A stretch of 64,000 nt of DNA, taken from the NCBI GenBank assembly GCA_003024785.1, contig PUQB01000351.1, positions 1 to 64,000 of the forward strand, in the 5' to 3' direction. Positions within the stretch are counted from its first letter, which is position 1; every line of letters begins with the position of its first letter. Source of the DNA: Selaginella tamariscina. Taxonomy: Eukaryota > Streptophyta > Lycopodiopsida > Selaginellales > Selaginellaceae. This document shows, piece by piece, positions 11,255 through 22,900 of the stretch. The notes beneath the pieces were generated by a model. That model was not told where the DNA came from and did no database searches. It worked only from the letters and a program-made list of their open reading frames with translations. Position numbers and translations under genes: made by a program.

Positions 11255-12403
11255 ACAGGTTTTGCCACCGAGTTTTGCTGGTAAGGAAGTAGAGAAACCA
11301 AAACCAGAAAAGAAGAGCATGCAGAAGGATATGGTTGAAACACCCGTGCTTAAGCCACTGAAAATTCCGGATAAAATTCAGATACAGGTACATAGATATG
11401 TGTTTATATTTGCACATATTTCATATTGTGTGCTTACTATATTAGTCATACAAGTATTATACACACACACACACATATACGTATATACATATACATATAC
11501 GTTTTACAGGTGAAGTTAACAGATGGCACTGTCATAAGAGGAGAGTTTGAGAAAAGCGACGATCTGTGGACTGTGAAGTCTTTCGTGGATGCCAACAGAA
11601 CCGACGGCAACGGCAGCGGCAACTATCGTTTTGCTGTTCCGTTTCCTCGCAAGATCTTCACCCCTGAAGGTAATACACGTATATACATATACATGTGTGT
11701 GTGTGTCTATGTGTGAAAACTCGCAGCACAAAAGTTTTATGCTATATATGCCCTGTCCTGTTTTATTCTTTATTCTGCATGTCCCGTGTCTTGTACATAA
11801 ACTCTCTACATACATATACATATCCACACACAGACACTACTATATACACGCTACCTAACTAGCATATCTAATGACTGTAGATTATGAGAAGCCTCTGACG
11901 GAGCTGGACATCGGATACAGAGCTGTTTTGATGCTTATTAGTGATAATAAGCCTATGGTTCGTCCTAAATCGAATCCTTCAAGCCCCACGTCTACCGGTG
12001 GTTCTTCAATGGGGAGATGGCTTTCATATATAAACCCCTCTCTTATGTTCGTGGGAGTGCTTCTTCCGAGGGACCAAAATCTCCAAAGTCTCCAAAATCC
12101 CCAACAGGTACGTGTGTGTACATGTGCATGTCGTATATATGTATGTACGTGTATGTGTTTTATGTTTATATGTTAATAACAACACCACAGCAATAAGCTC
12201 TCTCTCTCTCTCTCTCTCATGTGTATATACGTGTTTTTTATGTGGGTTCAGGTAAGAATACCACAACAACAAATACTACGAGGAAGTGGGGTTCAAATGT
12301 ACACACGCTTAAACACGACGAGGATGACATATTTAAGAAGGGTAATGCTTACTGGAATGGTAACAGTACACAATTTGGAGGATCCGATAATGAAAATAAA
12401 TAG
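9505..12403 (+). CDS. PUX11: Plant UBX-domain protein, PUX11-like
   Basis: PUX proteins are adaptors of the CDC48/p97 ATPase. Thirteen exons read from MSEEV (9505-9519), then ISDLFFKGSIPQAIAAAQ, a thioredoxin-like N-terminal part (LFVVYIAGDDGEESRN, VVLRLVHGTPDAVHFSALYP, APSITVIGFEGMKLWQ), a Ser/Pro/Glu-rich middle, and the UBX domain (IQVKLTDGTVIRGEFEK, YRFAVPFPRKIFTPEDYEK, LTELDI). It ends in the diagnostic tail WGSNVHTLKHDEDD, NAYWNGNSTQFGG at TAG 12403. About 490 residues. Intron 1 is only 52 bases. Two one-base frame breaks occur in otherwise conserved sequence: at the exon 3 donor (AAG|GTAAG expected, about 9758) and after SYINP near 12036-12042. A UBX partner role is known for the family; a particular substrate is not shown. 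Confidence 0.93.
9955..9996. repeat. Alternating purine-pyrimidine CA/CG tract (Z-DNA prone)
   Basis: In a PUX11 intron about 40 bases alternate strictly, from ACACACGCGCG through GCGCGCGCGC to ACACACACAC, then run into AGAGAGAG. Such CG/CA tracts are the classic Z-DNA forming type. Confidence 0.85.
11168..11252. repeat. (TC)n and (AT)n microsatellite in a PUX11 intron
   Basis: CTCTCT dinucleotides from 11172 to about 11210 are followed by about 40 bases of uninterrupted TA, ending just before the acceptor ATTACAG. Confidence 0.95.
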
Positions 12404-12868
12404 ATAATGCAAGTGTATATTCCTACTTTCTTAAATAAAACCGGTATTAAATAAGTCTCTCAATACTCTAGTTCCTCTATATATATATACAACTATTATT
12501 TCATTATTGTAAATTATGTAAAGATTGCATCATGCTTGAGTAATAATTGGATCTTATTTTATGTTAATGGTTTAGATATAAATTTGACTTTGAGACTGTC
12601 ATTTCTTGGGATATGTTGACGACCGTACAGGCCAGGAGCCCAGCATCCGTACGGTGCGTTACGTGCCCTAAAAGAGGCGGCTCAACGGTCAGGCGGACAA
12701 AGCGTGAGCCTGTCCAACGGCCGAGATATGCGGCGCAGAAAATGCACGCCAGAGATCAATTCGTACATGTATAGAATATACCTTAAACTCACAGAATATC
12801 CTCCACGGAGGTTTAAGCTCTCGGTCTTGGTGCATAGCGCAGCTAGGGCAGAGCGGACATGGCGGTCG
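12404..12868. other. PUX11 3' flank and patellin upstream region
   Basis: 465 bases between two plus-strand genes. The left part is AT-rich 3' flank with AATAAA-type words. From about 12610 base composition turns GC-rich, which marks the patellin promoter and leader. An ATG at 12859 would start MAVDEQPIGGA but stops after 11 codons and is out of frame with the conserved protein. Confidence 0.5.
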
Positions 12869-14867
12869 ATGAGCAACCCATTGGCGGCGCTTGATGAGAA
12901 TGTACCTGAATCCGAAGCGGCTTCATTCATGGATTCATCGAAGGCAAGTAAAAACTATACATTTTCTATTTTCTATTTAATTAAGCACCAAATTTTTGTT
13001 ATATGTAAGGCAAGCGAGAAATCCTTAGATCCGTGCAAGGAGACAACTGAGAAATCCCCGGATTCATGTCTGAAATCCGTAGATACCTCTTCGGTGAGTG
13101 AATATTCCCCACTGAAGGAGGAGAGCAATGTAATCTCGGAACTTAAGGAGTCGGAGAAGCAGGCACTTGCGGAACTCAAGCAAGCTATATTGGTTGCTGC
13201 GAAAGCGGGTGAATTCTCTTTTTCAAAAGAGGAACAGAAAAAGGACACCTCAAGGTGTATATACGTATATGTATGCACACATATAAACACTTAAATTAAT
13301 TATTCTCATTTTCTCAGTGCTCAAAGTGAAGGAGATCGTAAAGAGGATGTTAATACAAATGAGAGGTAACTTTATATGTGGTGTGTCTACACATATGCTG
13401 TTTATAATATACAATGTACTCTTAAGTATATGCACACAAGTTAAGTTATGACGGTCTTTATTTCAGGAACGACAGTGAGGAATCCCCACCAACACTGTGG
13501 GCAAATTCCACTTCTGGATGGAATGAGATGCTGATGTTGTCCTATTGAAGTTCTTAAGAGCCCGAGAGTTCAGCGTTGAACGAGCACTAAAAATGCTTAA
13601 GAACACTGTACTGGAGGAAAAACTTTCGTTGTGATGAAGGTACCCTCTCTCTCTAGACACACACACACACACACGCACATACAGAGAGATGTTCATGTAA
13701 CTGATTGTAGGTTTAATTAATGAGGAGTTTAACACCGAAATTGCGTCGAACGGGTTCTACTATGGAACGGACAAACAAGGTCATCCCGTTTGTTACAATA
13801 TTATTGATCCCAATGTTGATGCTCCTTACGAGGCTATTATGAGATGGAGGGTCCAGATGATGGAGAAGGGATTAAGATGCTGGAGTTTAGTCCCCATGGG
13901 GTTTCAAGTATGCTTCAAGTGGTTGACCTTAAACACTTTCGTATGAACAGGCCGAGATTTGTTCTACGGGATACTATCTTTCTCCTCTCAGATAACTATC
14001 CGGAGCTCGTGTATAAACTGGTATGTGTGTGTATGTATAAATTGTGGTTTCATATAGTATTTTTGCAGATGCTTATCAATGTTCCATGGTATTACAATGC
14101 TCTTTATATGCTGGCTAGCCCGTTCTTGACACAGCGTACGAAGAATAAGATATCAATAGCTACCAAAGGGAAGACATCGGAAGCTTTATTCAAGTAGGTA
14201 TTTTTCTATGATAACACACATATCTCAAGACACATAAAAATTACTGATTATGTATGCTTTTGTAGAATTATTTCGCCAGAGAATGTTCCGGCACAGTATG
14301 GAGGTCTAGTTTCAGAGGAGCTCTTTAAGAATAAGAAAGCACCTATTACAGAATCGTTTGTGAAGCCTGGCTCCATCCTCATGATTGAGATCCAAGTTAA
14401 CGAGGTTGTGCGTGCGTGAATATGGTCATATGCACGAAATGCACCACACACATACATATATTGCATAATAATAATGTGTTAATGTAGAATTTATGTAGCA
14501 TAATAAGTTCAGAGTTTAACACACACACACACACATGAAAATATCAAATTTATTTTTAGTTTATTAACAGGGGGACGAGGTGACATGGAACTTATCCGTT
14601 CCAGGATGGGATATAACCTACGGTGCAGAGTTCAACCCGAGTAGGGAAGGGGGTTACACGGTGATAGTAGAGAAGCCGAGGAAAATAGTTTCACAAGAGG
14701 AGGAGGCAATATGCAACACTTATAAGACTTCCTCAGCTGGCTCACTTGTGCTTACCATTGATAACTCCAAACCGTCTTCTAACAAGAAGAAATGGTCGTA
14801 TACAGGTACTTCGTCCAGGGTTGATATACTATCTATACATTTTCTATTAATATTAAACATTTTTTAG
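12869..14867 (+). CDS. Patellin (Sec14/CRAL-TRIO plus GOLD domain protein)
   Basis: Patellins bind phosphoinositides and act in membrane traffic and cell-plate formation. The likely start is MSNPLAALDENVPES at 12869. Then the patellin block KEESNVISELKESEKQALAE; the CRAL-TRIO N part (LKFLRAREFSVERALKMLKN in one reading); the lipid domain (GFYYGTDKQGHPVCYN, LLSDNYPELVYKL, MLINVPWYYNALY, SPFLTQRTKNKISI, VPAQYGG); and a C-terminal GOLD domain (GDEVTWNLSVPGWDITYGAEF, GGYTVIVEK, VLTIDNSK). Intron 1 (12944-13009) is GC-AG with donor AAG|GCAAGT and is a multiple of three. At least four small frame breaks lie in exons 4 and 5, around 13492-13530, 13606 and the GGG at 13868-13870, most consistent with lost bases. 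The last exon may extend past the donor at 14805 and end elsewhere. The family is certain. Confidence 0.9.
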
Positions 14868-16350
14868 TATAATAATGTAGTTTTATTTGTTAATTTAATC
14901 CAGTAACATAGTAGTATTTTTAAGGTACATCCTATACAGGTACTTCTATTAATATGTGGGTTTAGAGTATATTTAACGAATCATATACAGCTAGTTCCAG
15001 CTGCACATATACGCAAGTACATTGCATTTCATTTTCATTCAGGCTTTTTGTATATGGTACATTATTTAGAGAATCCAGCAAGATAACAACCCATTAAATA
15101 AAAATAATACATAATTAATAATTAATTTTATAATGTTTGCATACATTATGGCAACAATCCAGCGTGATAACAACCCACGACACTTACAAGTTAAATATTC
15201 TTTCCCATGTTAAATTAAGTTATAATTTAACTATATATTTGATCCGTAGTACTGCTATGTACTATTAATGTAATATAAAGGGATTAAATTTCTACAAGTT
15301 GCAAGCTGTATAACTTGCAGCACACTGCATAGCTTTATATACTTTATACAAGGGCAAAAAGGGGTAGTCTCCTTTTGGTAAACTCGTAATGATCATGTGC
15401 GAAACCCTGCAACTTAATAAAGTAATAAATTTTACTAATTAATTAAATGTTTTTCTTCTATAAAAATTAGTTTAATTAGATTACTCGGCACGTGTCCAAA
15501 TCAGGCTTGCTTTACGAAGTACAAGGCGTATCATGTTGTGCATAACATGTGCCGACCAACTATAAAATCTGTGTTAAATTCATGGATACCACTATATGGT
15601 TTAATTCTTTTAATCATTCTTATCTAAAATATTATTATATTATATATTATAAATATTTATGTAAACCTCCCAGAAGCTGGAGCTGTATAATCATTTGATG
15701 ATCTCAAGTTGCACATTTGGTTATGATTTCATATAAACCATACATTACCTGTTGTTTCATGTTCTTGTGTCATTGTATATGTAATATTATATAGGTTAAA
15801 AGATAAAATGAAAGTTACCCTAATAGCATATTCTCATTTTATGTTACGTCGTCAGAAATTTCCACGGTCAACAGATACGTAAGCGTGAAGCTTTTAGCGA
15901 TCAGACGGATGTCATATTGCCACGTAGGATAAAACCTAGACGTATTTTGGCGGTTTGTGGTCGTTAGAACATGCTTCCCCAGATATAAGCAGTCAGACAT
16001 TTCACTTAGCCAGTTCTTTTTTACCGTCAGGCACATGCCGTTTCTGACAAGGCCGGTCGTCATCTGGATGTGTGCCGCGAATCATCTCTCGCCACGTCGC
16101 TCGCGAATTCCGAAATGGAATGTCCTTCACATTTCCGGAATGTTTCATGTCCGGCTCCGTTTCCGGTGGAGTGTGTTCTATGTTTTCGAAGCGCCTTCTC
16201 TCTGTGGGTCAATCCTTTTTTTCTTTCCCGCGTCATAGATTCGATCAATCTCGTGAAGATCTAGTTCAGGCGCATTGAAAGAGTGAAATTTTCAGATTGA
16301 ATATGTAATTTCAGTCATTGCGCACTGAATCCACCTCTTTCTATCGAGAA
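14868..16350. other. Intergenic region and distal bZIP promoter
   Basis: The first kilobase is AT-rich with no coding signal; a phrase around ATCCAGCnnGATAACAACCCA occurs twice, at about 15073 and 15157. From about 15840 the composition becomes balanced and CG-containing, with CACGTAGG and ACGTCG words, as expected for the promoter side of the bZIP gene. Confidence 0.5.
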
Positions 16351-16790
16351 ATTAGGCCATTCAGGTTTCCGGCTCGTTCCGGATGCAAATCCGGCTTTAA
16401 AAGCGGCAAAATCTAGCTTAAGCGCCTGTGCGGATCGATATACGCTTCAGAAGAGCAGTTCGTCAATCTCCCGTTGTAAAATCCTCATTTTCGCAGGAGG
16501 TCTTGGAGCTGTTTAGCTTTCCGGCTTGTTTCAGATGCAAATCCGGTAGAAAGCCGGCATTTTGATGGAAAATCTGGCTCAAGCGCCTCCTGAAAGCTGA
16601 TCTTTCCCTGTTTCAGTCCATGCGAATCAATTTTCTTTTCAGAATCCAGTTCTTTGATGTCCGGGATGAAAGATTTGTCATTTGTGCAGGAAACCCATGG
16701 TTCTTGGATTTCCTGCCGGCTTCCGGTGCAAATCTGTTAAGAAATTGGCATTTTACGGTCAATCTAGCTCGAGAGCCGAATCTTGAAGGG
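16351..16790. repeat. Three degenerate direct repeats upstream of the bZIP gene
   Basis: A unit of about 80 bases occurs at 16361-16440, 16516-16600 and 16706-16787. Shared parts are a TTYCCGGCT start, GATGCAAATCCGG, a GGCAAAATCT-like middle and CTAGCTCAAGCGCC near the end. Spacing is 155-190 bases. The copies are clearly related but diverged. They lie in the leader or promoter of the downstream gene. Confidence 0.7.
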
Positions 16791-17462
16791 TCATAGCGAA
16801 TCTGGAGAAAAAATGCACGGAAAATCCATGAAAAGTCCACGTTTATAGTGGGAAGATCGTTCTGGTAAGAATCAGATGGATTTTCATGAATGTAGATCCC
16901 CGGTTAGCTGGAGGAAGGACGGGAACAGAATGATCATATAGTTTCGGGAAAAGAAAAAAAAATAGTTTTGACATTGCGCGAGTAATTAAGCTTGGCACAT
17001 TCTTTTTTAGTTTTTCCATGGAAGCAGGTGCGGTAATTAGCTTAAACAGGGATCTTAATTATCGGTTTTGAATAGTTTTCTACATCTTACTTGAATGACT
17101 GGAGTGCATTTGTTGCTCTCTGGCTAACGAATTCATTGTGGAAGGTGGACGGCATGTACACTCTCCGAGGGATGCACACATTTTTCTTATAACGATCTTG
17201 GCTCTTCTGAAGGTACGTAATTTGTTATTGGATCTGGATATTACACACGCACACGCGCACACACCCACACCCACACACACACACACGTATACACTGAATG
17301 GTTTCTAGTTGCTATTGTGGCATTTTCAATTCACCTATCTTCCACAAATATTAACAACATGGTTCAGCAGAGCTTATATGTAGGATTCTAGTTGTTTCAT
17401 TTGATTCTTTCAAGGTTTATGCTGGACAGTTTCATATGTTTCTTTGAAGGTTTTAAGGATTG

Positions 17463-19990
17463 ATGGCTGGGAATTCGACTCAAGGAGGAGATGGGCGGGT
17501 AATCAACTGGGCACAGAGTTTACCACCAAAGAGCCCATCAACAGATTCACCTGCATTTCTGTTTTCATCAACAGGGAGCTCTACAAGCAGCAGTAAGCAT
17601 GAAAGAACGTCTTCAGTGGGGTACATAGCACCGCCACAACCAGCATTCTCATGGATCGATGACATGCTCGACTCTCCAGAAGCACCAGCCTGTAAGATTC
17701 ACCACAGAAGATCCGCCAGTGACACTGCGGCGTTTCTAGATATTCCGGACAGCTCGGGGAAACATGAACTTGTCGGATACCGGCCGACAGCAACGAACTT
17801 CGAACGGTTGGATGATGAACAGATTATGTCCATGTTTGGAAACGCGGAGTCCGAGCCGAGATCGGCTGCCGACCGGGTTGTCTCATCGGACAAGGCCAAG
17901 TTGCCCGACAACAGCCACTTTCCGACTTCTCCATCCGACAGTAACAGCGGGAACGAGATGTCAACTGAGGATCATGCTCGGCCGTTAAAGACCGAGCCTG
18001 AAGAAGTCCAAAGTGTAACTCCTCATCCCACGACCTCCATTTCCCCTGCTCTGAAACAGCCGACAGCCTCCACGCACATTGACCCCAACATCGACCCCAA
18101 GCGAGCTAAACGGTACGCCTTGTGTGTATATCTGTGTGTATCTACATTTAGTGTGTATGTGCATCTATAGCATACAGAATGTGTGTGTGTCGTCTATTAT
18201 TATTATATCTGCATGAGAATATAATATGCATAATGTCATGTTCACGAATTCATGATGTGTTTGTTTGTGTGTGCATCTGTACGTGTACAGGCATATCTTG
18301 TATATATAGCATATGAAGGCTGTATATGGAGAATAATACATGAATCCTCTACGAATTCACGTTACAGTCTCCCTATATGTTAGCGCATGTCGTGTGATTG
18401 TGCTGAAAGTATACATATGCAAACATAACCTTATCTAATAAAAACATGATGCATTATTTTATATCTAGACCATAGTGTCTCCGTAATATCTATGAATATG
18501 AAACCATATATGAGAAGATAATATACAAACTAGATTTTATATATCATTGAAAGAGCTTTTATCTACACACAAATCTTGCATACTTAGTATTAGCACATCA
18601 AATATGATATTGTCACATGTGTCATCTGAATAGACCATCCGTAGGCAGAAGCGAGTCCCATCTCATATCTTATTCCCTCGTATTGTTTTATTATAAATAT
18701 ATCATGTCTTTCTTTCCTGACACTCACAATACTCATACTGATATATAAACGTCATATCATTAAGAATACAGTATACGCCATATATATTGTAACTAACAGG
18801 GTTGTTAATTTGTTACATAGAATACTTGCGAATAGGCAATCAGCTCAAAGATCTCGAGTTCGGAAACTACACTATATAGCTGAGCTTGAAAGGAGTGTAA
18901 CTGCATTGCAGGCATGTGAATTTCCTGTTTTACTTTTTATTTAAACTGTTAATTTATGTTTTATTTAATTGTTTAGATTTTACTGCTTTGTCATTTTGTT
19001 ACGTAGACATGTTCTTTTGACAGATACATATATTTCTCATTGCTTTAAGATTTATAATATGTTTTTAATAGTTCTGCTTTATCATTATCTTATACATCAA
19101 GCAAATAGACATGTTCTGTTGACAGACTGCCTTGATATATATATATGTATATTATATGTATATATCTGTGTTTGTATATATTTACTGACGTCACCATACT
19201 TCTCTTTTGCAGACGGAGGTATCCGCACTAACTCCTCAAGTCGCTTTCTTAGATCATCAAAGGGTGCTCTTGAACGTGGATAACAACAATATCAAGCAGC
19301 GGATTGCTTCCCTTATGCAAGATAAACGCTTCAAAGATGGTAATGTACAGATATACGTATGTCACATACAGGTACATGCACACGTATGTACTTATAGATA
19401 CATATATAAACGTAAGGTACATCGTATATATCTGTGCGTCTGTGTACATGCATACAATAGTATATAGATTGCCGTCGGTTTTTAAGACATAGCTGCGTGC
19501 GTCCGTCTTTATTTGCACGCGTATACGTACACACCAGCATATACTTATTCTTGGATTAATATACACATGGTATACTTACTATATGTTGTGTATTTGTACC
19601 GAATATGTGTTAATGAATACAGTTTATATAGTCACATACATACATACACTTTATACCAGTTGTACGTATGTGTGTATACATATCTACATGTATATACTAC
19701 ATATAACATAAAGATAAGATCCCGAAAGTGAAATAATAATTTACCTACGAGTAAAGTCCGAAGTCAAGCATATAGACACATTTGTCATAAAATATTTAAA
19801 CGTGGCAGCTCATAACGAAGCATTGACAAGGGAGGTTCACCAGCTAAGGCGGTTACTACAGGAGCAGGAGGAGATGATTAGGTCACAAGTTTTTGGTACA
19901 TCAACGGAGGTGACGACGGATGAGGTTAAGCAAAACGGATTTGGTTTAAAGATTGACGATCAGAATGAGGTTAATAGTAATGGTTGCTAG
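17463..19990 (+). CDS. bZIP transcription factor, group E (bZIP34/bZIP61-like)
   Basis: Four exons (17463-18112, 18821-18911, 19213-19339, 19809-19990) give 349 residues with no frame problem. The N-terminal part has a conserved phospho-site block, HHRRSASDTAAFLDIP, and RLDDEQIMSMF. The basic region is DPKRAKRILANRQSAQRSRVR, followed by KLHYIAELERSVTALQ and the zipper (TEVSALTPQVAFLDHQRVLL, LNVDNNNIKQRIASLMQDK). These match group E bZIPs, known for pollen and lipid-related roles in Arabidopsis. Gln in place of the usual Ser/Cys in the NRQSAQRSR core is normal for this group. Intron 2 (18912-19212) needs a GC donor (CAG|GCATGT) to stay in frame. The start ATG at 17463 follows a leader of over 1 kb. 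Confidence 0.95.
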
Positions 19991-22900
19991 CAAGTAAGTC
20001 TATAATATTTATTTATAAGTATTAAGTGACACACATGTAAAGATACGTGCGTGTGTGCTGTGTATGTGTTGTGTGAGAGAGAGATCATGTGCATGTGTAT
20101 CTGTATACATGTTCACCTGTAATGGCGTATGTACAGTATGTAATGTTTACGCATACAGATATCCGTATGTAATTAGGTACATGTACGTATGCAGATGTGT
20201 ATAGACATATATACACATGGATATATACATATATTAATGGAGGATTATTTCTAGTACGGGATGACAGAGGAGCAGAGGAAATTCTTTAAATTTTTTTTCA
20301 CACCAAGTAAATTTGGATTGTGCTCATATTTTTTTTTCTTTTCATTTTTGTCCTATTTCTTTTCTCGTTTTATTTTATTTAATTTTTCATGTCAAATACT
20401 TTTTGCTATTTAATTAAATTTAAATAGAGTTTTAGTCAGAAAAAAAATAAATCATGCCTCCTGGGTATCGAACCCGATTTTTTTCATGACAGGGAATATT
20501 ATTTATTTATTTTTGTGATTATTATTCATTATATTATTATAAATATGTTTATTAGATTTATTATAATTAATATTTTTATAGTTATCATTACTAGTATTTA
20601 CTATGAATTATTCTACCAAAAGACCAGCAAGAAATCTTGAAAGAGAAGTACTTTTTTTATTTTAATTTATTAATTTATATTACAAAATGTTTTTTATTCA
20701 ATTCACTTTTCTGTATAAATAAATAAAATTAAAGGTATTTAAAATCATTATATTTTGTAATGGTTAAAAATTAAAATAAAAAATGTTATTATTAAGATGT
20801 TTTGATAATAAGAATGTTGATCCATTAGATTCTTTTAATTATGGAATAATAATTCTTTTCTTTTTATATGTGTTAACTTAATGATTAATATGAAAGATAT
20901 TAAACAGTAAGACATAAAGTTCAATTGCAATTATATAAGTAGTTTGATGAATATGGTTACTTATACTAAATAATTTACTTTTTAAAATTTTATAATATAA
21001 TTGAGTTTATATACATTAACGATCACATGTAAGTTGGCAAACATATTATATTTGATAATAAATATAAAAATATCAAAAGAGTAGTGATAATGTAATTAAA
21101 AATTTACAAGAGATACTAATATATATTATATTAGAAATTATATTATGCTTTCTTATTATTATTTAATAATGAACTATATAGTTAATAAGTAAAAAGTAAT
21201 AAATTATTTATTATAAAATAAGACACTCATGGATCAAGAATATAATATGTGCAAATAAGTATTTAGAAGATTTAATGATTTTACTTGAAATACAATAATA
21301 TGTGAATAAGTACAATACACTTGTAAATGTTATTAAAGGGTTTAATCATAAACAAGTGTTTTAAAGTAATTATAAAACATATGATAAAAGAGTTTTATAT
21401 GGATTTTAAAAATTTAAATAATTATGTATATATAATATAATTTATAATCAAAAGCTTATAATGGTATGAATAATGAAATGTTAATGCTAAGTGTAAAACC
21501 TAATATAACAATGTAAAATCACATTATATTCAAAACTAATAATTTCTTATCTTATTAAAAAACTGTTTTAATAAAATATCACATTTATATGATACACGTA
21601 ACATCAAATATTAACCATTCAACTATTAAAAGATAAATATGATATTTACACATAGTTTTACATACGTTTCACATCAATTTCAAACTTATTAAATGATTAT
21701 TTATATATTATTAATGGAATTTAATGAACAAGTCACTATAAAGTAATGTGTTATAACTTAAAAAAACATTAATAAGATAGTATAATTTAAAAATTAAGAA
21801 TGAACTTTTATAATATATAATGGCTTTTTAAAAAATGAATAAAACAAAGAAATATACTTTGGAATAACTTAATAAGTGCATAATTTTAATATAATATTTA
21901 TATTTTTATGTAAGAACGATGAAATTAATAGTCTTAAAAAGGTTTAAAAGTATAAATTTTAAACCATCTAAATAAATTATGAAAACATAAAAATATAAAA
22001 TGGTTTTTAACGTGCACCGATGCATAGTTTATAAAATAAATTAGGTATATGGGTTTTATATAAAAAAGTTGTTAAACTTACATGAATTTAAATTTATCAT
22101 TTAAATATAAACTCATATGTGATGAGTTTGTGCACTAATTTGTAAATATGTTTTAATATGAACTTTTATTATAGTATAGTGACTATAAAACTTAGGTATT
22201 ATATTGCTTACATTTATATGTTTTATATTTTATTAAAAATTATTTTTATTATTTATTTAATATTAAGGTTTCACAATAGTGATATTTATTCACTTCTTTA
22301 TTTTCTAAGTTTTATAAAAAATATGAATAACATATATCATAATCTCAATTGTAAATATCTTGAACACTTAATTTATCTTTTTAATTTTTTAATAAATCCA
22401 ATAATTAAGTGAAAACTTTATTTATTAATGCATATTGAGAAAAAAGTGTATTATTTTTTAATAAATAAAAACATAATTAATTCTTCATAAATTTTATAGT
22501 AATTGAAGATTTTTTTGTATTCATTGTGAATGATATAATGCAAATTCAAGTTTTAAAACCAATTTAAAAAAGGTTAATTAGTTTATTTGAATGAATAAAA
22601 AGATGAAGTTTAATGTGATTTACACTTATTAAAATATGCATATTTTTAAGTTTGATGTGAAGACTTCAAAAAAGTATTTAAAATATTTTTATGAGAGTCA
22701 TTGAAATGAAAATGACTTAGATATATAATGAAGCTTTATAGGAACTTTTCATAAAGTAAACTTAAATTTTTTAAAATAAAAAATAATACTCAAACTTTAT
22801 ATTATTATAAACAGATATTTTAAATTAAATATCACAATAAACATGTACTCAAGTTTATCACATTATAAAATATAGTTATACCCTAAAACTTATATAATAT

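Noticed and set aside
12704-12868. N-terminal extension of the patellin frame
   Set aside because: The frame is open but its sequence (many Arg and Tyr, no patellin likeness) looks like leader, and no in-frame ATG at a better position than 12869 was found.
12944-13009. In-frame hydrophobic insert in patellin
   Set aside because: The segment is a multiple of three and open, but it starts GCAAGT, ends TAAG and is AT-rich; it fits a GC-AG intron better than a membrane segment.
16060-16840. Several open frames of 60-75 codons on both strands upstream of bZIP
   Set aside because: They overlap the degenerate direct repeats, have no family likeness and no consistent frame between repeat copies.
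20455-20480. tRNA B-box-like GGGTTCGATACCC on the minus strand
   Set aside because: No A-box, acceptor stem or cloverleaf could be drawn around it and no SINE-like tail is present.
22158-22412. Open frame of 84 codons in the AT desert
   Set aside because: Almost entirely Tyr, Ile, Phe, Leu and Asn, as expected from AT-rich DNA read at random.
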